Shown: positions 1-12,790, counted from the stretch's first letter. The stretch is DNA of 64,000 nt from Cymbidium sinense (GCA_021442155.1 CM038222.1:23794148-23858147), one strand, 5' to 3'. The notes: generated by a model not told the origin, from the letters alone. Numbers and translations are program-made.

Positions 1-1170
1 AAACCTAAACCTAAACTAAATAAACTAAACCTGTCTTTGATTTAATTGAAACCTAAAAACCTGACCTAGGCCCTAGATCTAATCTAAACCCTCCATGGGC
101 TAGGCCACAAACATTAGGCCCTAACCATGAGCCAAACCCTATGCCTACCACAAAACCACCATGATCCTGAAACTTTAGGCCCTAAAATCTTGGGCCACTG
201 GACCTAAAAAAACCCTGAGCCTAAACCCTGGGCCCTGGGCAGGCCTCCCTGGGCTTAAACTCTGGGCCCTACCATATCTGGGCCCTAAATCCTGGCCTAA
301 AACCATGATGACCTGAGCCCTAAATACCTACTTGTAAGCCAAACTGACCCTAAAATCTACCCTTACTGTACCACCACCCTGGGCCACTCTAAAACCATGG
401 GCCCTGACCCTAAAAAAAAAAAATAAACTATGCTTAATAATAAATAAATAAATAAATAAAATAAATATAATAAAAAAATAAAAAAAATAAATAAAATAAA
501 ACTTAACTATAACCTAAACCTAAACCTAAAAATAAAATAAAAAAAAAATAAAACCTAAAATAAACTAGAAAGCTAAAATAAACTAAAAAAATAAAATAAA
601 CCTAATAATAAAAAACTTATATAAAATAAAAAACTAAACGTAAAATAAAAATAAAATAAACCTAAAAGAAAATAAATTAAAAACAAACTAAAAGCCTAAA
701 CCTAAAATATAAACCTAAAAATAAAACCTAAAAATAAATAAAAAATAAAAAATAAACTCTAAATAAAAATACTAAACCTAAAATTAAAAATTAAATAAAT
801 AAAACAAAATAAACCAAAAACTAAACTAAAATAAATAAAACCTAAACCTAAGCTAAAATAAACTAAAAACCTAGTTAAATATAATAAAAAAAAATAAAAT
901 AAACCAAAACCTAAACTAAAAATAAAACCTAAAATACACCAAATAAAAACCTAAATATACCTAAAAAAAAATAAAATGAAAAATAAAACTTAAACCTAAA
1001 ATTAGAAAATGGAACTTAAACCTAAAAACCAAAATAAAGACTCAGCTAAAATAATACAAACCTAAAAAGAAAAAGATAAAAGAAAACCTAAGAATAAATG
1101 AACTTAAAAAGATAAACTAAAAAAAATTAAAATTAATACAAACTCAAATAAACAAAAAATAAACTAAATA
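1..1170. repeat. Degenerate telomere-like array, A-rich section
   Basis: The first ~420 bases are CCCTAAA-derived words mixed with GC-richer variants such as CCCTGGGCC. From about 420 the sequence becomes A-rich, made of CCTAAA, AATAAA and AAATAAA words with few canonical heptamers. No coding region is seen. It matches the A-rich sections at 18.7-19.5, 21.4-22.2 and 24.7-25.6 kb and is the first part of the composite unit described below. Confidence 0.85.
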
Positions 1171-1200
1171 AACCTAAACCTACCAGTTTACTTAAATTTA
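1171..1200 (+). repeat. Array boundary motif, copy 1
   Basis: The core CTACCAGTTTACTTAA sits exactly where the A-rich section gives way to near-canonical CCCTAAA. The same motif recurs at matching transitions throughout both arrays, so it is a fixed landmark of the repeat unit rather than random decay. Confidence 0.7.
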
Positions 1201-1456
1201 TATAAAAAAACCCTAACCGTCAACTCCTAAAGCTTAAACTCTAAGTCTAACCCTAAACCCTAAACTCTACTTCCTAGGCCTGCAACCCTAAACCCTCCTA
1301 AACCACAAACCCTAAACCCTAAACCTAAAACCCACCCAAACCAACTGACCTAAAACCCACAAAACCCTAAAACCTAAAACCACCTTAAACCTAAACCTCC
1401 CTAAACCCTAAACCCTAAACCCTAAGCCCTATACCCTAAACTAACCCTAAACCCTA
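1201..1456. repeat. Near-canonical CCCTAAA run
   Basis: CCCTAAA heptamers and close variants in C-rich orientation on the plus strand fill this stretch up to the GRP fragment. Runs of a few perfect heptamers are interrupted by single-base changes and indels, as in an old interstitial telomeric array. Confidence 0.85.
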
Positions 1457-1916
1457 AGAATGGGTTGAACCTTGATGATAGGAACATCATTGTCTACTAG
1501 GCTTAATCTAGATCTAGTGGTGGAGGCGAAGGTGGAGGCGGTGATTATTGTAGTGGTGGTGCGGGATCTAGAGGTGTTGGGGGATATGGAGGTGGTGGTC
1601 GGTGGCTATGGAGGTAGGAAAAGCGATGAAGGTTACAGTCATGGTGGTGGCGAGGAGAATCGGGGAGATGGCGGATCTTGTTGAGAGGTTGGCTGAGAAC
1701 GGAGAAACTCAAGAATGGTTGATCTAATCTACTGCTTATGGAACTGTGTCTTTATAGTAGAGAAAGTTATACTTATCTAGGGTTTTTGATTTGCTCTATG
1801 GGTGCTCATTTTTGATCTAAGTCGTCGCTTGTGTCTTAGAAAACTTGGGGTGCTACTTAGTTTATGAAATCGAAAAGAAGAAATGTTGAATCTGAATTTG
1901 TTCTCTATTAAAAAAA
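1457..1916 (+). pseudogene. GRP (glycine-rich RNA-binding protein) 3' fragment, copy 1
   Basis: The opening bases decode to a decayed N-G-x-N-L-D-x-R-N-I end of an RRM, as in plant GRP7/GRP8-type proteins. This is followed by a glycine-rich tail with G-G-Y-G-G-G-G repeats, then a 3' UTR and a short poly(A) at 1,910-1,916. The upstream RRM is absent, so this is a 5'-truncated mRNA-derived fragment. The frame is broken by indels, and the 70-codon open frame at 1,472-1,684 is an out-of-frame reading of the glycine-rich part. Both junctions (CCCTAAGAATGGG at the 5' side, TTCTCT-TTA-A(n) at the 3' side) recur in other copies. Confidence 0.8.
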
Positions 1917-2289
1917 CCTTAAATCCTAAACCCTAAACTAAAACTAAAACTCTAAACCTAAACCACAACCCTAAACCCTAAACCCTAAACCTTAAAAACC
2001 CTAAACACTAAATCCTAAACCATAAACCCTAAACCCTAAACCCTAAACTCTAAAACCATAAATCCTAAACCCTAAAACCTACAATCCTAAACCCTAAGCT
2101 TCAAATCCTAAACCCTAAACCATAAATCCTAAACTAACCCTAAACTCTAAACCCTAAACCCTAAACCTTGAATAAAGATGTCATTAAGAGTAGATCTAAA
2201 GAATGACCTAATCCTAACATAGTTATGGTAGCTAAAGAAAATTTCTTCAAGAGACTTTCCCTTGACTATTAGATATTTGAATACCTTAA
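1917..2289. repeat. CCCTAAA run with a ~115-bp foreign insert
   Basis: Near-canonical CCCTAAA follows the GRP poly(A). A non-telomeric stretch of about 115 bases lies at 2,168-2,283. It resembles nothing else I recognise in the window. A short CCCTAACCCTAAA remnant after it abuts the AT-rich satellite. Confidence 0.7.
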
Positions 2290-3775
2290 ACCCTAACCCT
2301 AAATCATATTATATAATTATATTAGTATAATGTATCATCATATATTTGAGCATGTAATGATGTGTTTTGGATGTTATATAATGTTTTGAAATGTTTTAGT
2401 ATATTATGGTATTGTGCCCACATAGTCTATATTAATATAAATCATAAAATATTGATTAAATAAATTAGAAGATGAAATTTGTTAAATTTGAAGTGGGAAT
2501 TAGGTTATAGTACCAAAGGTGTGCTACACTTGTAGTCTAAAAAGTAAGATTTTATGTTCAAAATAACTATTATATGTTGTAGCATAGTATAACACCATAT
2601 ATCATAATATATTGTTCACACATTTTAAATTCTTTTAGTATTTTACAATCATGCAGTCAAGCCTACACTAGCATTATTTATAAAAATGTTGACTTAGACT
2701 TTAAAATGGTGGTGGCCAAATTCATAATAGGTAGAGCATGGCATCATAATATATTATTTCAATTTAAAATATGTAAGTGATATGACTAAAATATATAGTT
2801 TTTTATTGTTTAGACTAATATTATGATTTTTTTCTTTAATCCCTTGTGATGATATGGAATATAATATAATATATTATGTTATAGTGTATTATGATATAGG
2901 ATGCCATAACATAGTGTAGCATCATGCATTATAGCATACTATTGTGTATTACTACTTGTTGTTTACCATATTTTAGTTTGTTATAGTATGATGTAGTAGA
3001 GTTTGTACTCATATAATTCATAAAAATACTAATTTATAGGCTGAGATGATGGGATTTGGCCAAATTTAAGGTAACCTTTAGGGAATAGCATTAGGGGTGT
3101 GCTATGGTGTGTCATTTAATCAAAAGAATGGAATTTTCCATCCAAAATGAATGTTCATTTTTCAACTAAATTTTATAAATTTTTTACTTAAACTGATTCA
3201 TTTTAAGGTGTAATGTAAGATAATATATTATATGAAAGCATATTAAAATATAATGTACATAAAAAATAACTTCACATATATATGAATGTGGTGGTGTGTT
3301 ACTAAATGTTATTGTACATTTTTGTATGTTTTGTTCGTTATAAAACATTGGGTCAAAACTCACAAAATTATTAATTTGAAGGTTGAGATGGAAGAATTTG
3401 GCCAAATTCACAACACACCAAGCAACACCAAAATTATGCTATTTTCCATTTCTAATAGAAACATAACAATTTTACATCCCAAATGAACATTATTCATATT
3501 TTGAGAAAATTTTGTTATTTGTTCCTTTTAAGTTATTATAATGAGGTGCAATGTTAGACAATATATTATATTATAGCAAATTATAATATAACATCATATA
3601 TTATAATATAATATAGTGTGTTAATTCACACTATAATATGTTTAGCATGATATTGTATAGTTAGTTTGAGCGTGCACCATCACAAATCATAAAATGTTGA
3701 TTATAATGTTAAGATGATGTAATTTGAATGAATACATTGTTAGGCTTTTGGTTGAAGTATTAAAGGTGTGCATAA
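2290..3775. repeat. AT-rich satellite, ~330-bp monomers
   Basis: Degenerate tandem units share a core made of a CATAAAA-TGTTGATT-like block, a GGTTGAGATGAT-like block and a TTTGGCCAAATTC block. The cores fall near 2,435, 2,690, 3,020, 3,345 and 3,685, so the usual spacing is about 330-340 bases. Runs of ATATTATAATATA lie between them. Short open frames on both strands here are by-products of the AT-rich repeat. The same core occurs inverted at the right end of the window (63,800-64,000), next to the other Tat-type copy. Confidence 0.7.
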
Positions 3776-6320
3776 GAGAAAAATAAGATTTGATGAGAAT
3801 TCCAAGGCAAGGACATGGAAGGAGATCCGTTAAGGGATCACAGATGCATTGGACATGGCATGTGCGGGATCTATGTCGAGGGCATTGAAGAAGAAAATCT
3901 GTTTAGGATAAGGTTTAAATTTGATTTGATTATAGGATTTATGGAAAGAAGATCCACTTGGAATAAGAATCTATAATCCATCAGGGATTAAGATCGAATC
4001 GACTATAATTTATTTTATTTTAATTGATGTGGAGGCATATTTTCTCGAGATATAAGCTCGAGTCCGCTAGGGATCGGGTTTATGAACCTTCCACTAGAGA
4101 AGTAGGTTCGGGCTATCCACTGTGGATTGAGATTTGACTTTGATTTCATAGATTTGTTTGGGGATGTATCCACTAGGGATTAGAGTTTGGTTGGATTTCT
4201 TTAATTTAGACTCTACTGGGAGTTAGTTTAATTTGGCTCCATTAGGGAGGTTGTTTTTGGATTTGATTTATTTTCTTGACTTATTTATATATGATTTGGG
4301 GCTCCACTGGGGAGAAGGGTGTGATTTAACTCCATTGGAAAAAATTTGATTAGGTTTAATTTAATCTGAGTTAATTTATGGACCCTATTGGTGTGCAAGG
4401 GACCCACTAAGAAGGGGCTATATCATCCTTGACCTACCTCTAGTTTACAAATCCAAAAGGATAGTCTACTGGCTGCGGCGTAGAGCTAGCAAACCTAAGG
4501 GGTTGCCTTTTGGTATGCAATGGCTATGCTTGGAAGAAGGTGTAGCAGACTTACATCTCCTAAAGCGAGGAATAACCACTAGGGTGACCTATTGGATGCA
4601 CAATCAACGGCTAGGGTGACTACTAAGTGAATGTCATTGAGGACTTATGTCAACTCAAAGTAGTAAGGATTAATTTTATCTTAATATCATGTGATTTAAT
4701 ATGGTTTGTTTGGTTTAGTTTGATTTTTAATTGAGGGCATATCCACTAGGGATGGAGCTTGGTGAAATTTGATAGATTTAATTTATGGATCATGTGTGCG
4801 ATGGACCCATTGAGAGAGCTATATCGGACTTGTATCTTTATAAATCCAAAGGGATAGTCTATTGGCCATGGGATGAGCCAATAAGGGGTTGTCTTTTGAT
4901 GTGCAATGGTTGTGTTAGAAAGAAGGCATAACAGACTTACATCTTTTAAAGCATGGAACAACTGCTAGGGTGACTAGTTGATAGCATAACAAATTGAACC
5001 CGACTTAGGGGCAATTAATGAGTGATTGTCTTTGTGGAATTATATCAACTCAAGAGTTGTCAGGAAATTCTTATAGGGAGTTTTGCTAACACTGCCCTAA
5101 AGATAAGATAACTTCTTAGGAAAAGGTACCACTAGGAGTGTCCTGCTAATCCATAAGTGAATATATGTTTTATTTATATGTTTGTGTGAACCCTGTTGGT
5201 GTGCGATGGACCACACTAAGAAGGGGCTATGTCAGCCTTGACCTATCTCAGATTTATTCGACCAAGGGAGGATGGATTCTCCAACCATAGGGGTGGTTAC
5301 TCGGAAAGGGGAACTATCCAATCCGATAGTAACCCAAGTAGTGTATAAATGAGATCACAAAGAATGTGATCCAAATATAGTGCCCACATGGGAAGTGATG
5401 CTAGGGGCATTATCTTGAGCTCTGGAAAAGAAAGCCTATAGGTGTACGGTGGCCAACTTAAGGAGAAAGTGTAGTAGACTTATATATGCCATGAGTGGTG
5501 CATTCTAAGGCGTGAGAACCAACCAACCTAAGGTGTATCCGTTAGCATGAGTGGTGTATCCATTAGTATAGTGAGAACCAACCAACATAAGGTGCTTGTT
5601 GGTGTGCAATGATCAATCTGGAAAGAAAGTGTGTAGGCTTACAACTTTCCAAGGAAATTGATCATTCGAATAGTCTGTCAGCAGTGGGACAAATGTTATC
5701 TAACCTAGAGAGACTACTAAGAGGGAGCCTCGAGGAAGGACTGGACCTAGACTTGAAGTAATCGGGAGGGAAGGAGCTGCTAGGGGACTTATCCTAAACC
5801 TCAAATATACTCAACCCAGTCAGTGTATGAAGGTTAATCCAAGAATAATGCATAGCAGACTCACATCCTCTTAAATCAAGCCAACATGAGGTAGCTTACC
5901 GACCATGCAGTAAGGACTACCAAATAAATATGGTGCTCATTGGTGTGCAGTGGCCACATAATGAAGAAAAGTGTAGCATACTTACATTCTTTAAAGCAAG
6001 AAGACCACTGGGGTGACACACTAGCAGGGTAGCATGTTAGCCCGACCTAGAGCAACTAGTGAGTGAGTGCCGCTCGGGGCATTATCTTAACTCAAAGTTG
6101 CTCAAGGAAAAATATAAGTGTTTATTTTATATGTTTGTGTGTAGTTTGTATTTATTTTATGTCGATGAAGGATAGGATGTTGCTCGAGTTCCTTACACCA
6201 ACTCTAAACACATCGTGACAGATTCACAAACAAGAATACTTTCAACATGGAAGAGATTGAATTTGAAATAGAATTTTCATTGATGATAATTATTTTCAAA
6301 CATAATTTATAATATTTCTT
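3776..6320. repeat. 3' non-coding region of left Tat copy, with degenerate direct repeats
   Basis: No coding sequence. Several degenerate direct repeats share GTGTGCAATGG, then GTAGCAGACTTACATC, then CTAGGGTGAC, then a TCAACTCAA-like end. The clearest start near 4,515, 4,900 and 5,945, and shorter versions lie near 5,430, 5,590 and 5,850. The right-hand copy carries the same region inverted at 61.3-63.8 kb. Amplified repeats between pol and the 3' end are known from some Tat-type elements. Confidence 0.65.
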
Positions 6321-7450
6321 TAAGTAGAGCCAATTGATTGGAAGCATTGGATGCTCTCTCTTATGATAAATAAGCTGATAAGATCCTCCTTAGGAGGTCT
6401 TTTCTTTGGCAAAAGGGCCTTCCTAAGTGGGTTCAAACTTGCCTCCCATCTTACGATGGACAACAATTTGTCTCCTTATAACTAAAATAAGCTCTCCTAC
6501 TTGAATTGCTCTAGGATGAACCAACATGTTGTGAACTTGAATCATTTTAGCTTTGTACAACTCAAGATTTTGGCATGCTCGTAGGCATCTCTCCTCCAAA
6601 CCTTCGAGCTCTTTTAACTGCAACTTAGCGTTCTACTCTGTTGTGATCTTGCTACCCACTGCTATCCTTAGTGATGGGAGTTGGACTTCTAATGGTAGAA
6701 CAGCTTTGGACCCATACACTAAGGAGAAAGAAGAAAACTGAGTTGGAGTTCTATATGTGGTGTTGTAGGCCCACAAGGCTTCAACTAACTTCTCATGCCA
6801 CTATTATTGTCAGTGTCTTCTTGGTATTTGGATGAGAGTTTTGTTGAAGGCTTATGCTAAGACATTTTCCCTAGGGTAGTTGATGGTAGAATATCTCCAA
6901 TCTTTACTATATCTCTGGGAAAGTTGTTGATCTCTATGCTCTTGAATGCAGTACCATTATCAGGTATATGTTGTCGAGGCACTCCGAACCTATATACGAT
7001 ATGGTTCCTAAAAAATTGGAGAATAAACTAAGCTGTGACCTCTCCGAACAGAATCACCTTCACCCATTTGGAAAAGTAGTCAGTAACAGCTAAAGTGAAC
7101 AGATGACCCTTGGAAGAAGGAGAATCAGTTAGACCCACTATGTCAGAAACCCAACACTCGAATGTCCATGAGGCCAATAAAGGATGTAGAATGTTTGGTG
7201 GTTAGTGTAGGACCACACCATGTATTTGACATTGGTGGCATCGCCTAATCATATCAACGTAATATTTGATAATCGATATCCAGTGGTATCCTAGTCTCTT
7301 AAACTTGGCTTTTATCTTTGTGCCAGATTGGTTGGCTCCACATAATCCTAAGTGTACCTCGGTCATGATCTTATGGGATTTGAACTTGTCTAAACAATGT
7401 AACCACATATGATCGAAGGACCACCGGTATAAGATACCATCCACAAGAGT
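6321..7450 (-). pseudogene. Tat element integrase, left copy (broken)
   Basis: Read on the minus strand, the segment at 7,444-7,202 holds the N-terminal zinc-binding part, ending in C-H-Q-C-Q-I-H-G-V-V-L-H. The core follows: the second catalytic Asp is kept in P-D-N-G-T (about 6,955), but the catalytic Glu position before A-F-N-K (about 6,853) reads as a stop codon. The C-terminal part near 6,623-6,423 keeps V-G-E-L-I-L-V-I-R-R and M-G-G-K-F-E-P-T. Integrase joins element cDNA to host DNA in the nucleus; this copy cannot encode an active enzyme. Confidence 0.8.
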
Positions 7451-7515
7451 GTACGAATGTACTCTCTAGTTCATCTGATAGGCTTGGGACTTCTCTTGAG
7501 GTAGTTTGCCTTTAT

Positions 7516-8095
7516 TTAGGTATTCATGAATGGTTGCCTCCAATCTAACTCCTCATCCTTCTTGGAAATGGCAATCTCTCCTTTAAGAGAGTGATTTTTG
7601 ATGAGTTCAATACCAATAAAAGATAAGACTTTTTTGTTTTGGATCTTTATTGATATAGATTCATCCTCCGAGCATGCCAACTCCTTGGCAAGCTTGGCTA
7701 AAGCATACACTATGGCATTCTCTCCTTGAGGAATCTTATAAATGGTAACCTCTAGGATTTGGGCCAACAACCCTATGGTATACTTATGGTAGTGATGGAG
7801 CTTGGGCTTTATAACCTAGTGGGACCTATCGATTTGGTTGATAACTAGCTAAGAATCCTCGAAGATGTTGATGTTTTGGATGCTTAGAGTAATGGCTAAC
7901 TCCAGACTGGAACTCAGAGCCTCATATTCAGCTTCATTGTTGGTTCAAGTATTAGACAGATAACATGAGAATCTCATCACATCGTGGTCGAGAGTTAAGA
8001 GAACTACTCCTACCCCTGCCTTTCTTGGACTAGTAGATTGTGGTTCTTCTCCTATTTGAGAGGAAGCCACACCATTAAAGTATATTTGCCAATGG
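7516..8095 (-). pseudogene. Tat element archaeal-type RNase H, left copy (broken)
   Basis: The best-preserved part is the C-terminal segment at 7,770-7,516, containing L-A-Q-I-L-E-V-T-I-Y-K-I-P and A-L-A-K-L-A-K-E-L-A. It lies between the first RNase H and integrase, which is the position of the extra RNase H in Tat elements. The segment toward 8,095 matches the right-hand copy, where W-E-M-Y-F-D-G-A is visible. Stops and frameshifts interrupt it. Confidence 0.7.
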
Positions 8096-9640
8096 TGAAT
8101 GCTAGCCAAGAGTTAGCAAAAAGTGGGTGTGCTATGAAGAAATCTACTAGAGCTTGTCTTGTCATCACATAGAGGGGTATGAAGGTAATGTCAAATTGCA
8201 AGAAGATCATGGACCATCGTGCCAACCATCCGGATAGCGTTAGTCGTGTCATGAGATAATGTAGTGGATTGATCCTAAAGATTATGTTCACCTTATGAGT
8301 AAGCATATAGTGTTGTAGCTTTTGGGATGCAAAGATTAAAGCTATGAAATACTTCTCAATGGGTGGATAATTATCTTAACAGAGATTAGATGATGGCTAA
8401 GATAGTAGAGTGCATTTTCCTTCCATTCATCGTTGGCTTGGGCCAACAAAGCACAAAGGGAGTCATCTAACACAGTAGTGTAAAGTATGAGCAGCTCGCC
8501 CGGGATAGAGGTTGTTAGAACCGAAGGTGTCATCAAGTAATGTTTGATATCTTCGAAGGCATGCTCACACTTGCCATCCCACTTAAACTTGGCATCCTTT
8601 TTGATAAGTGCTGAGAATGGATGACATCTTCTCAATAGATTTGATATAAAGCATCTTAGATATGCTAAGCTCCATTGGAATGATCTGAGTTGAGTTAAAC
8701 TTTTAGGGGGTGGCATTTCTAATATCGCATTGATCTTCTTCGCATCAATTTCAATTCCCTGGTGTCAGACAATAAACCCAAAGAATTTCATTGAAGCTAC
8801 TATGAATGCACACTTCAGGGGGGTTATTTTGAGGTTAAATTATCTTAATTGTTCGAAAACTACTCTTAAGTCAAAGAGATGGTTTTTTTGTCTCTGCTTT
8901 TCACCATGAGATCATCGACATAACACTTGAATTGATGATGAATGAGTTCATCGAAGATTCGTGTTATAGCCACAGTATTTAACTGCATTTTAAGGTGCAT
9001 GACCTTATAGTAATAGATTCATCGGGTTCTAAAAGCAATGTTTTTTTTAATCTTTAGCCATCTTTATTTGGTTATATTTAGATGAGCCATCCATGAAAAG
9101 AATATTGCATGAGATGACAATGTCCACCATTAAGAGGATTGGTAGTGGAAATTCATCTTTTGGACATGCCTTATTTAAATCCCTAAATTGATATGTGAAT
9201 TTGGCCATTATTCTTTTTATTAACTTGACAATCTAACCAAAGGTATTTTTTCTTGATGAAGCCATCGATCAGTTTCTTGACTTCATAAATGACCTATTGT
9301 TCTAAGTCTAATCACATGCATCTAGGAGCTTGCTTGATAGGGTTACTAGTAAGCTCTATTGCTAGTTTATGGATCGTTATATCAAGTGCTAATCCATGCA
9401 TCTATTCATAGCTCCATGCACAATAGTCCTTAACCTCAGTCAATAGCCTAACTAAGTCATTGGTTTCAATTTCATTCAATAAAGAACTGATGTATGTTGG
9501 GCGTGGATCTTCTTCAGTTCCTAAGTTGATTTCCTTGAGCTCGTCGATGGTTGACTTGATCTCTTCTTCAAACTCTAGCGGTGCATCTTTGACTTTAAAA
9601 TCATTTGGATCATCTAATATTTCTAAGCACAACTCCTCAT
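8096..9640 (-). pseudogene. Tat element reverse transcriptase and RNase H, left copy (broken)
   Basis: The pre-RT segment at 9,632-9,402 reads L-G-T-E-E-D-P-R-P-T-Y-I and ends in C-A-W-S-Y-E, typical of Tat pol just before RT. The catalytic Y-V-D-D is intact at 8,922-8,911 but lies in a broken frame. The thumb and start of RNase H are at 8,716-8,342, with L-T-Q-L-R-S-F-Q and F-S-A-L-I-K-K. The end of the classical RNase H/connection is at 8,306-8,052, with N-P-L-H-Y-L-M-T and L-A-R-W-S-M. The enzyme would copy element RNA to DNA in cytoplasmic particles. Multiple stops and frameshifts make this copy dead. Confidence 0.8.
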
Positions 9641-10500
9641 ATGAGTTAATGTGATTTGAAAAAAAACCTATTAGATTCCAAATGATTGGTGATGACTAAG
9701 CAGTAATCATCATCATTGACTAGACCCACTATACCAAATCATAGTCCCAGTCTTAATTGAGAGATCTTGCATTTATTCTTCCATATTATTTCAAAGTAGT
9801 CTAACCTGTGCTTTGACCAAGTATGTGGGATTAACCTTTTCTTTACTAAATTTTGAACACAAGCCAAGTACCAATCAAAAGGTAATTTTATTAAATCTCT
9901 ATATGAATCATCCTAAAGTTTCTACATCAACAACTTGAGGATGATGCTCCCAAAAGAACCTCGATCTTCACACATGTGGATGAATTTGGGGCTTCCTTAA
10001 TTACCAATCCTCGGCTTTTGAGAGGAAAGTGGGGTTAGAGCTAAGGTTCCCAACTAATGCCTAACAGTTTCACATATAGACTTGGATACACTTATGCTTT
10101 GCTTTGGAGCTCGGTCTTCATCACTATCTAGCTCAAGTGTCACCTCCAAGGGAATCTATTGCCGAGAAGAGTTGGTTGGTGTGTTAACCATATAAGACTC
10201 ATCCTATGAACTAGACTCTAAGTCTATATGGATAGCAGGTGTACTCCTAGTAGCTGGGACATATTTTCTATGGGGTGGCCAATAAGGAGGTTTTCTACTC
10301 TGGATTGCCTCTAAACTATCTTCTTCCTCTGCCTAGTGGAGGTCAGGTCATCCTACCCATATGTTCAAATGGATTAACGAACAGTGGGTGGAATTTAATG
10401 TCAGGCTCCACTTCCTCCTCCAAGTCTATTTCAGCTCCATTTTATTTCATTTTTATCTTCTCTTTTCTTTTCTTTTTCTATATTTTTTTCTTTTTTTAAC
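9641..10500 (-). other. Pol spacer of left Tat copy, including polypurine linker
   Basis: This lies between the protease-like part and RT on the minus strand. No long frame survives. A polypyrimidine block at about 10,440-10,500 reads as a purine-rich, Lys/Glu-coding linker on the minus strand; an equivalent AAAGAAAAAG block lies at 57,005-57,085 in the other copy. The rest aligns by eye with 57.1-57.65 kb. Confidence 0.55.
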
Positions 10501-10810
10501 TTTGGCTAAGTTCGTGAGAATAGACTTATTGATTTTGAGGGAGTTAGTAAGCCACATCGTCATATATGCTTACCTCATATATAAACTGAGATCTCCTTGA
10601 GACATAGATGATCCCACCTCTCACAAACTTCATGATGTAGAGAGGATGGAACTATTATTCTCATGCATCTAGTCTCCCAAGCAAAGCGTTGAAAGATGTA
10701 TCGAGTCTATAATATGAAACTTGGCTTCGGTCTTCCAATCATCTATTTCCGGGCAACACTATGAAAGGCACATTGACCTCACTTTTAGAGTGCAGATTCA
10801 ACTTCCCATC
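10501..10810 (-). pseudogene. Tat element protease-like segment, left copy (broken)
   Basis: On the minus strand the segment resembles the aspartic-protease C-terminal part of Tat/Athila-type polyproteins: E-I-D-D-W-K-T-E-A-K-F-H-I, then A-L-L-G-R, then a damaged H-Q-C-type region. The N-terminal D-S/T-G active-site part is not recognisable, and gag is missing upstream. The right-hand copy at 56.69-57.0 kb preserves the same segment better. Confidence 0.65.
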
Positions 10811-12790
10811 TTAGACTTAGGAGTTTTCTATACACTAAGACTTCCCCAATCTTAAGACACTTCTAACAATTAGGTAAACACTTAACCTAAGCCTAAAGAC
10901 TTAGAAGGGTTAACCAAAGGATTAGGTTATGCCTTAGGGATTAGAATAATCCACCTACCTTACAACCCAAATCCAATACATGATCACCTTCTCAAACTAA
11001 ACCTCAAGTTCAATTGAAGCATCAAATCCAAATCCAAATCCAAACCAAAATTCCACAACTAAATGATTGAAGCCTATGATCAAATCCAAACTTCAAACCC
11101 CTCCTAAGCCATAAGACCTATCCCATGGACTTAGCCAAATCTTAATCCAAATCAATCCAAAATCAATTGATTTTCTCATAATAAATTTATATCTTCAATC
11201 AACTTCCTAAATATAAATCAAATCTACATTTAAATGATCAAAACTAAATCAAACTAAATAAAAACCCTTTCTAAGCCATATGACCTATCCCATGAACTTA
11301 GCAAAATATTAATCCAAATCAAGTCAAATTTAATTGATTTTCTCATAAATCAATCATATTTTCAATCATCTTCACAAATTTAAATGAAATATACATTTAA
11401 ATCATTAAAACTAAATCAAACCAAATCAAAATCCAAACCTAAGCAACATGACCCAACTCCATGGACTTAGCCAACTTCCTTCATTCCAAATTCAAAATTA
11501 AATTGATTTTCTCATGAATCAATCATACCTTCAATCATATTCACAAATATAAATGAAATCTACAATCATCAAGCCATTCCAAAATCAACCCAAGTCAAAA
11601 CCAAGTTAACCCTTTTGACTTGAAATGTTCAAATGAACCAAAACCCATTTGAACCCAACCCAATTGCAATTGAATTTATATATCAATACCAAATCCATAT
11701 ATAAACTCAACTAAATCAAACTCAACCCAAATTCAAGCCAACTAAACCAAATTAGTCCACTTGACCCAAAGTGGCCAATTTGACCTATTTGAGCCAAGTT
11801 CTAATCCTACCCAAATTGGATTTAACTAAGCCCATCAAAACCTCCCATCATGATTGTTGATCACCCTAGGTTGATCAATTGTCACAAATTAGGTCAAACC
11901 AAGTCAACTTGGACATTTGACCAAGTCAACCCTCATATGAACCCAAACTACCCAAATTGCAACCTAAGCCAAATCCTTGAAACCAATGATTCATACCAAA
12001 TCAAAATCAATATTTGAATATGACTTGACCTTCAATTGAGTCGAACCAAACCCAATTGGCCCTCTTGACCCAAGTTGACCCAAATTGACCTAAATGTCTA
12101 AATTAGGTCAAATCAAAATATAAACTAAATTGATTGCAGCTAATGGCTCAAGTTCATTCCAAATTGATTATTGAACTTTACCAAAGTCATGATTGGACCC
12201 AATTGAACCCAATTGATCTACTTAGCACAAATTGACATAAAGGTTCAAGTTGGCCTAAATTAAAACCAAATGCAAATTAATTGAAACCAAAGCCTACATT
12301 CATCTTCAATTGGTCAACTAAACCCAAACCAATTTGGACAATTTGGTCAAATTGGTCAACTTAACCCATTTGACCCAAATGAATTCAAATGAGAATCAAA
12401 TCAAATCCCAAACTAAACCAAACTAATTGAACCAAAACATCCCAAATGATCATATGAACTTGACCTAATCCTTGGTTTGACATAATGTGACCAATTGGTC
12501 AACTTGACCCAACCTAACATAATTTGACCTAAATGAGTCAAATTGATCCAAAACTAACCAAATCAACTTTAATTGACTTGAAGTCTGGGCTAACCACTTT
12601 TGGCTCATTTTAAATCTGCCCAAATTAAATCCAATACCAAATGACCATCCTACTTGTAAGTGATCTTTTCCAATCCTTGTCCACTTGGTACTCTCCCAAT
12701 GGTCCACTTAGGCACCTAGGACACTGCCCAACCTGACCCAAGGGGTGGTTGGGTCAGCCATGACCCATAGGATGTGAAATCACCTCACCC
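10811..12790. repeat. Non-coding 5' region of left Tat copy: ~165-bp triplicate and TTGACC-rich stretch
   Basis: No coding sequence. Three tandem ~165-bp units start near 11,094, 11,264 and 11,428. Each carries CATGGACTTAGCCAA, then AATTGATTTTCTCAT, then TTCAATCAT blocks. From 11,570 to 12,790 the sequence is rich in short degenerate repeats built on GTCAACTTGACCCAAATTGA. The right-hand copy has the same two features, inverted, at 55.2-56.4 kb. In a complete element gag would be expected here. Confidence 0.7.

Noticed and set aside
1472..1684. Val/Glu-rich open frames in GRP copies (also 23,498, 26,343, 37,410, 46,642 and 48,494)
   Set aside because: Out-of-frame readings; the glycine-rich frame, joined to a recognisable RRM end, explains the sequence.
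1..2289. A real chromosome end (telomere) at the window start
   Set aside because: The repeats are heavily degenerate and the order matches internal units, so an interstitial array is more likely.
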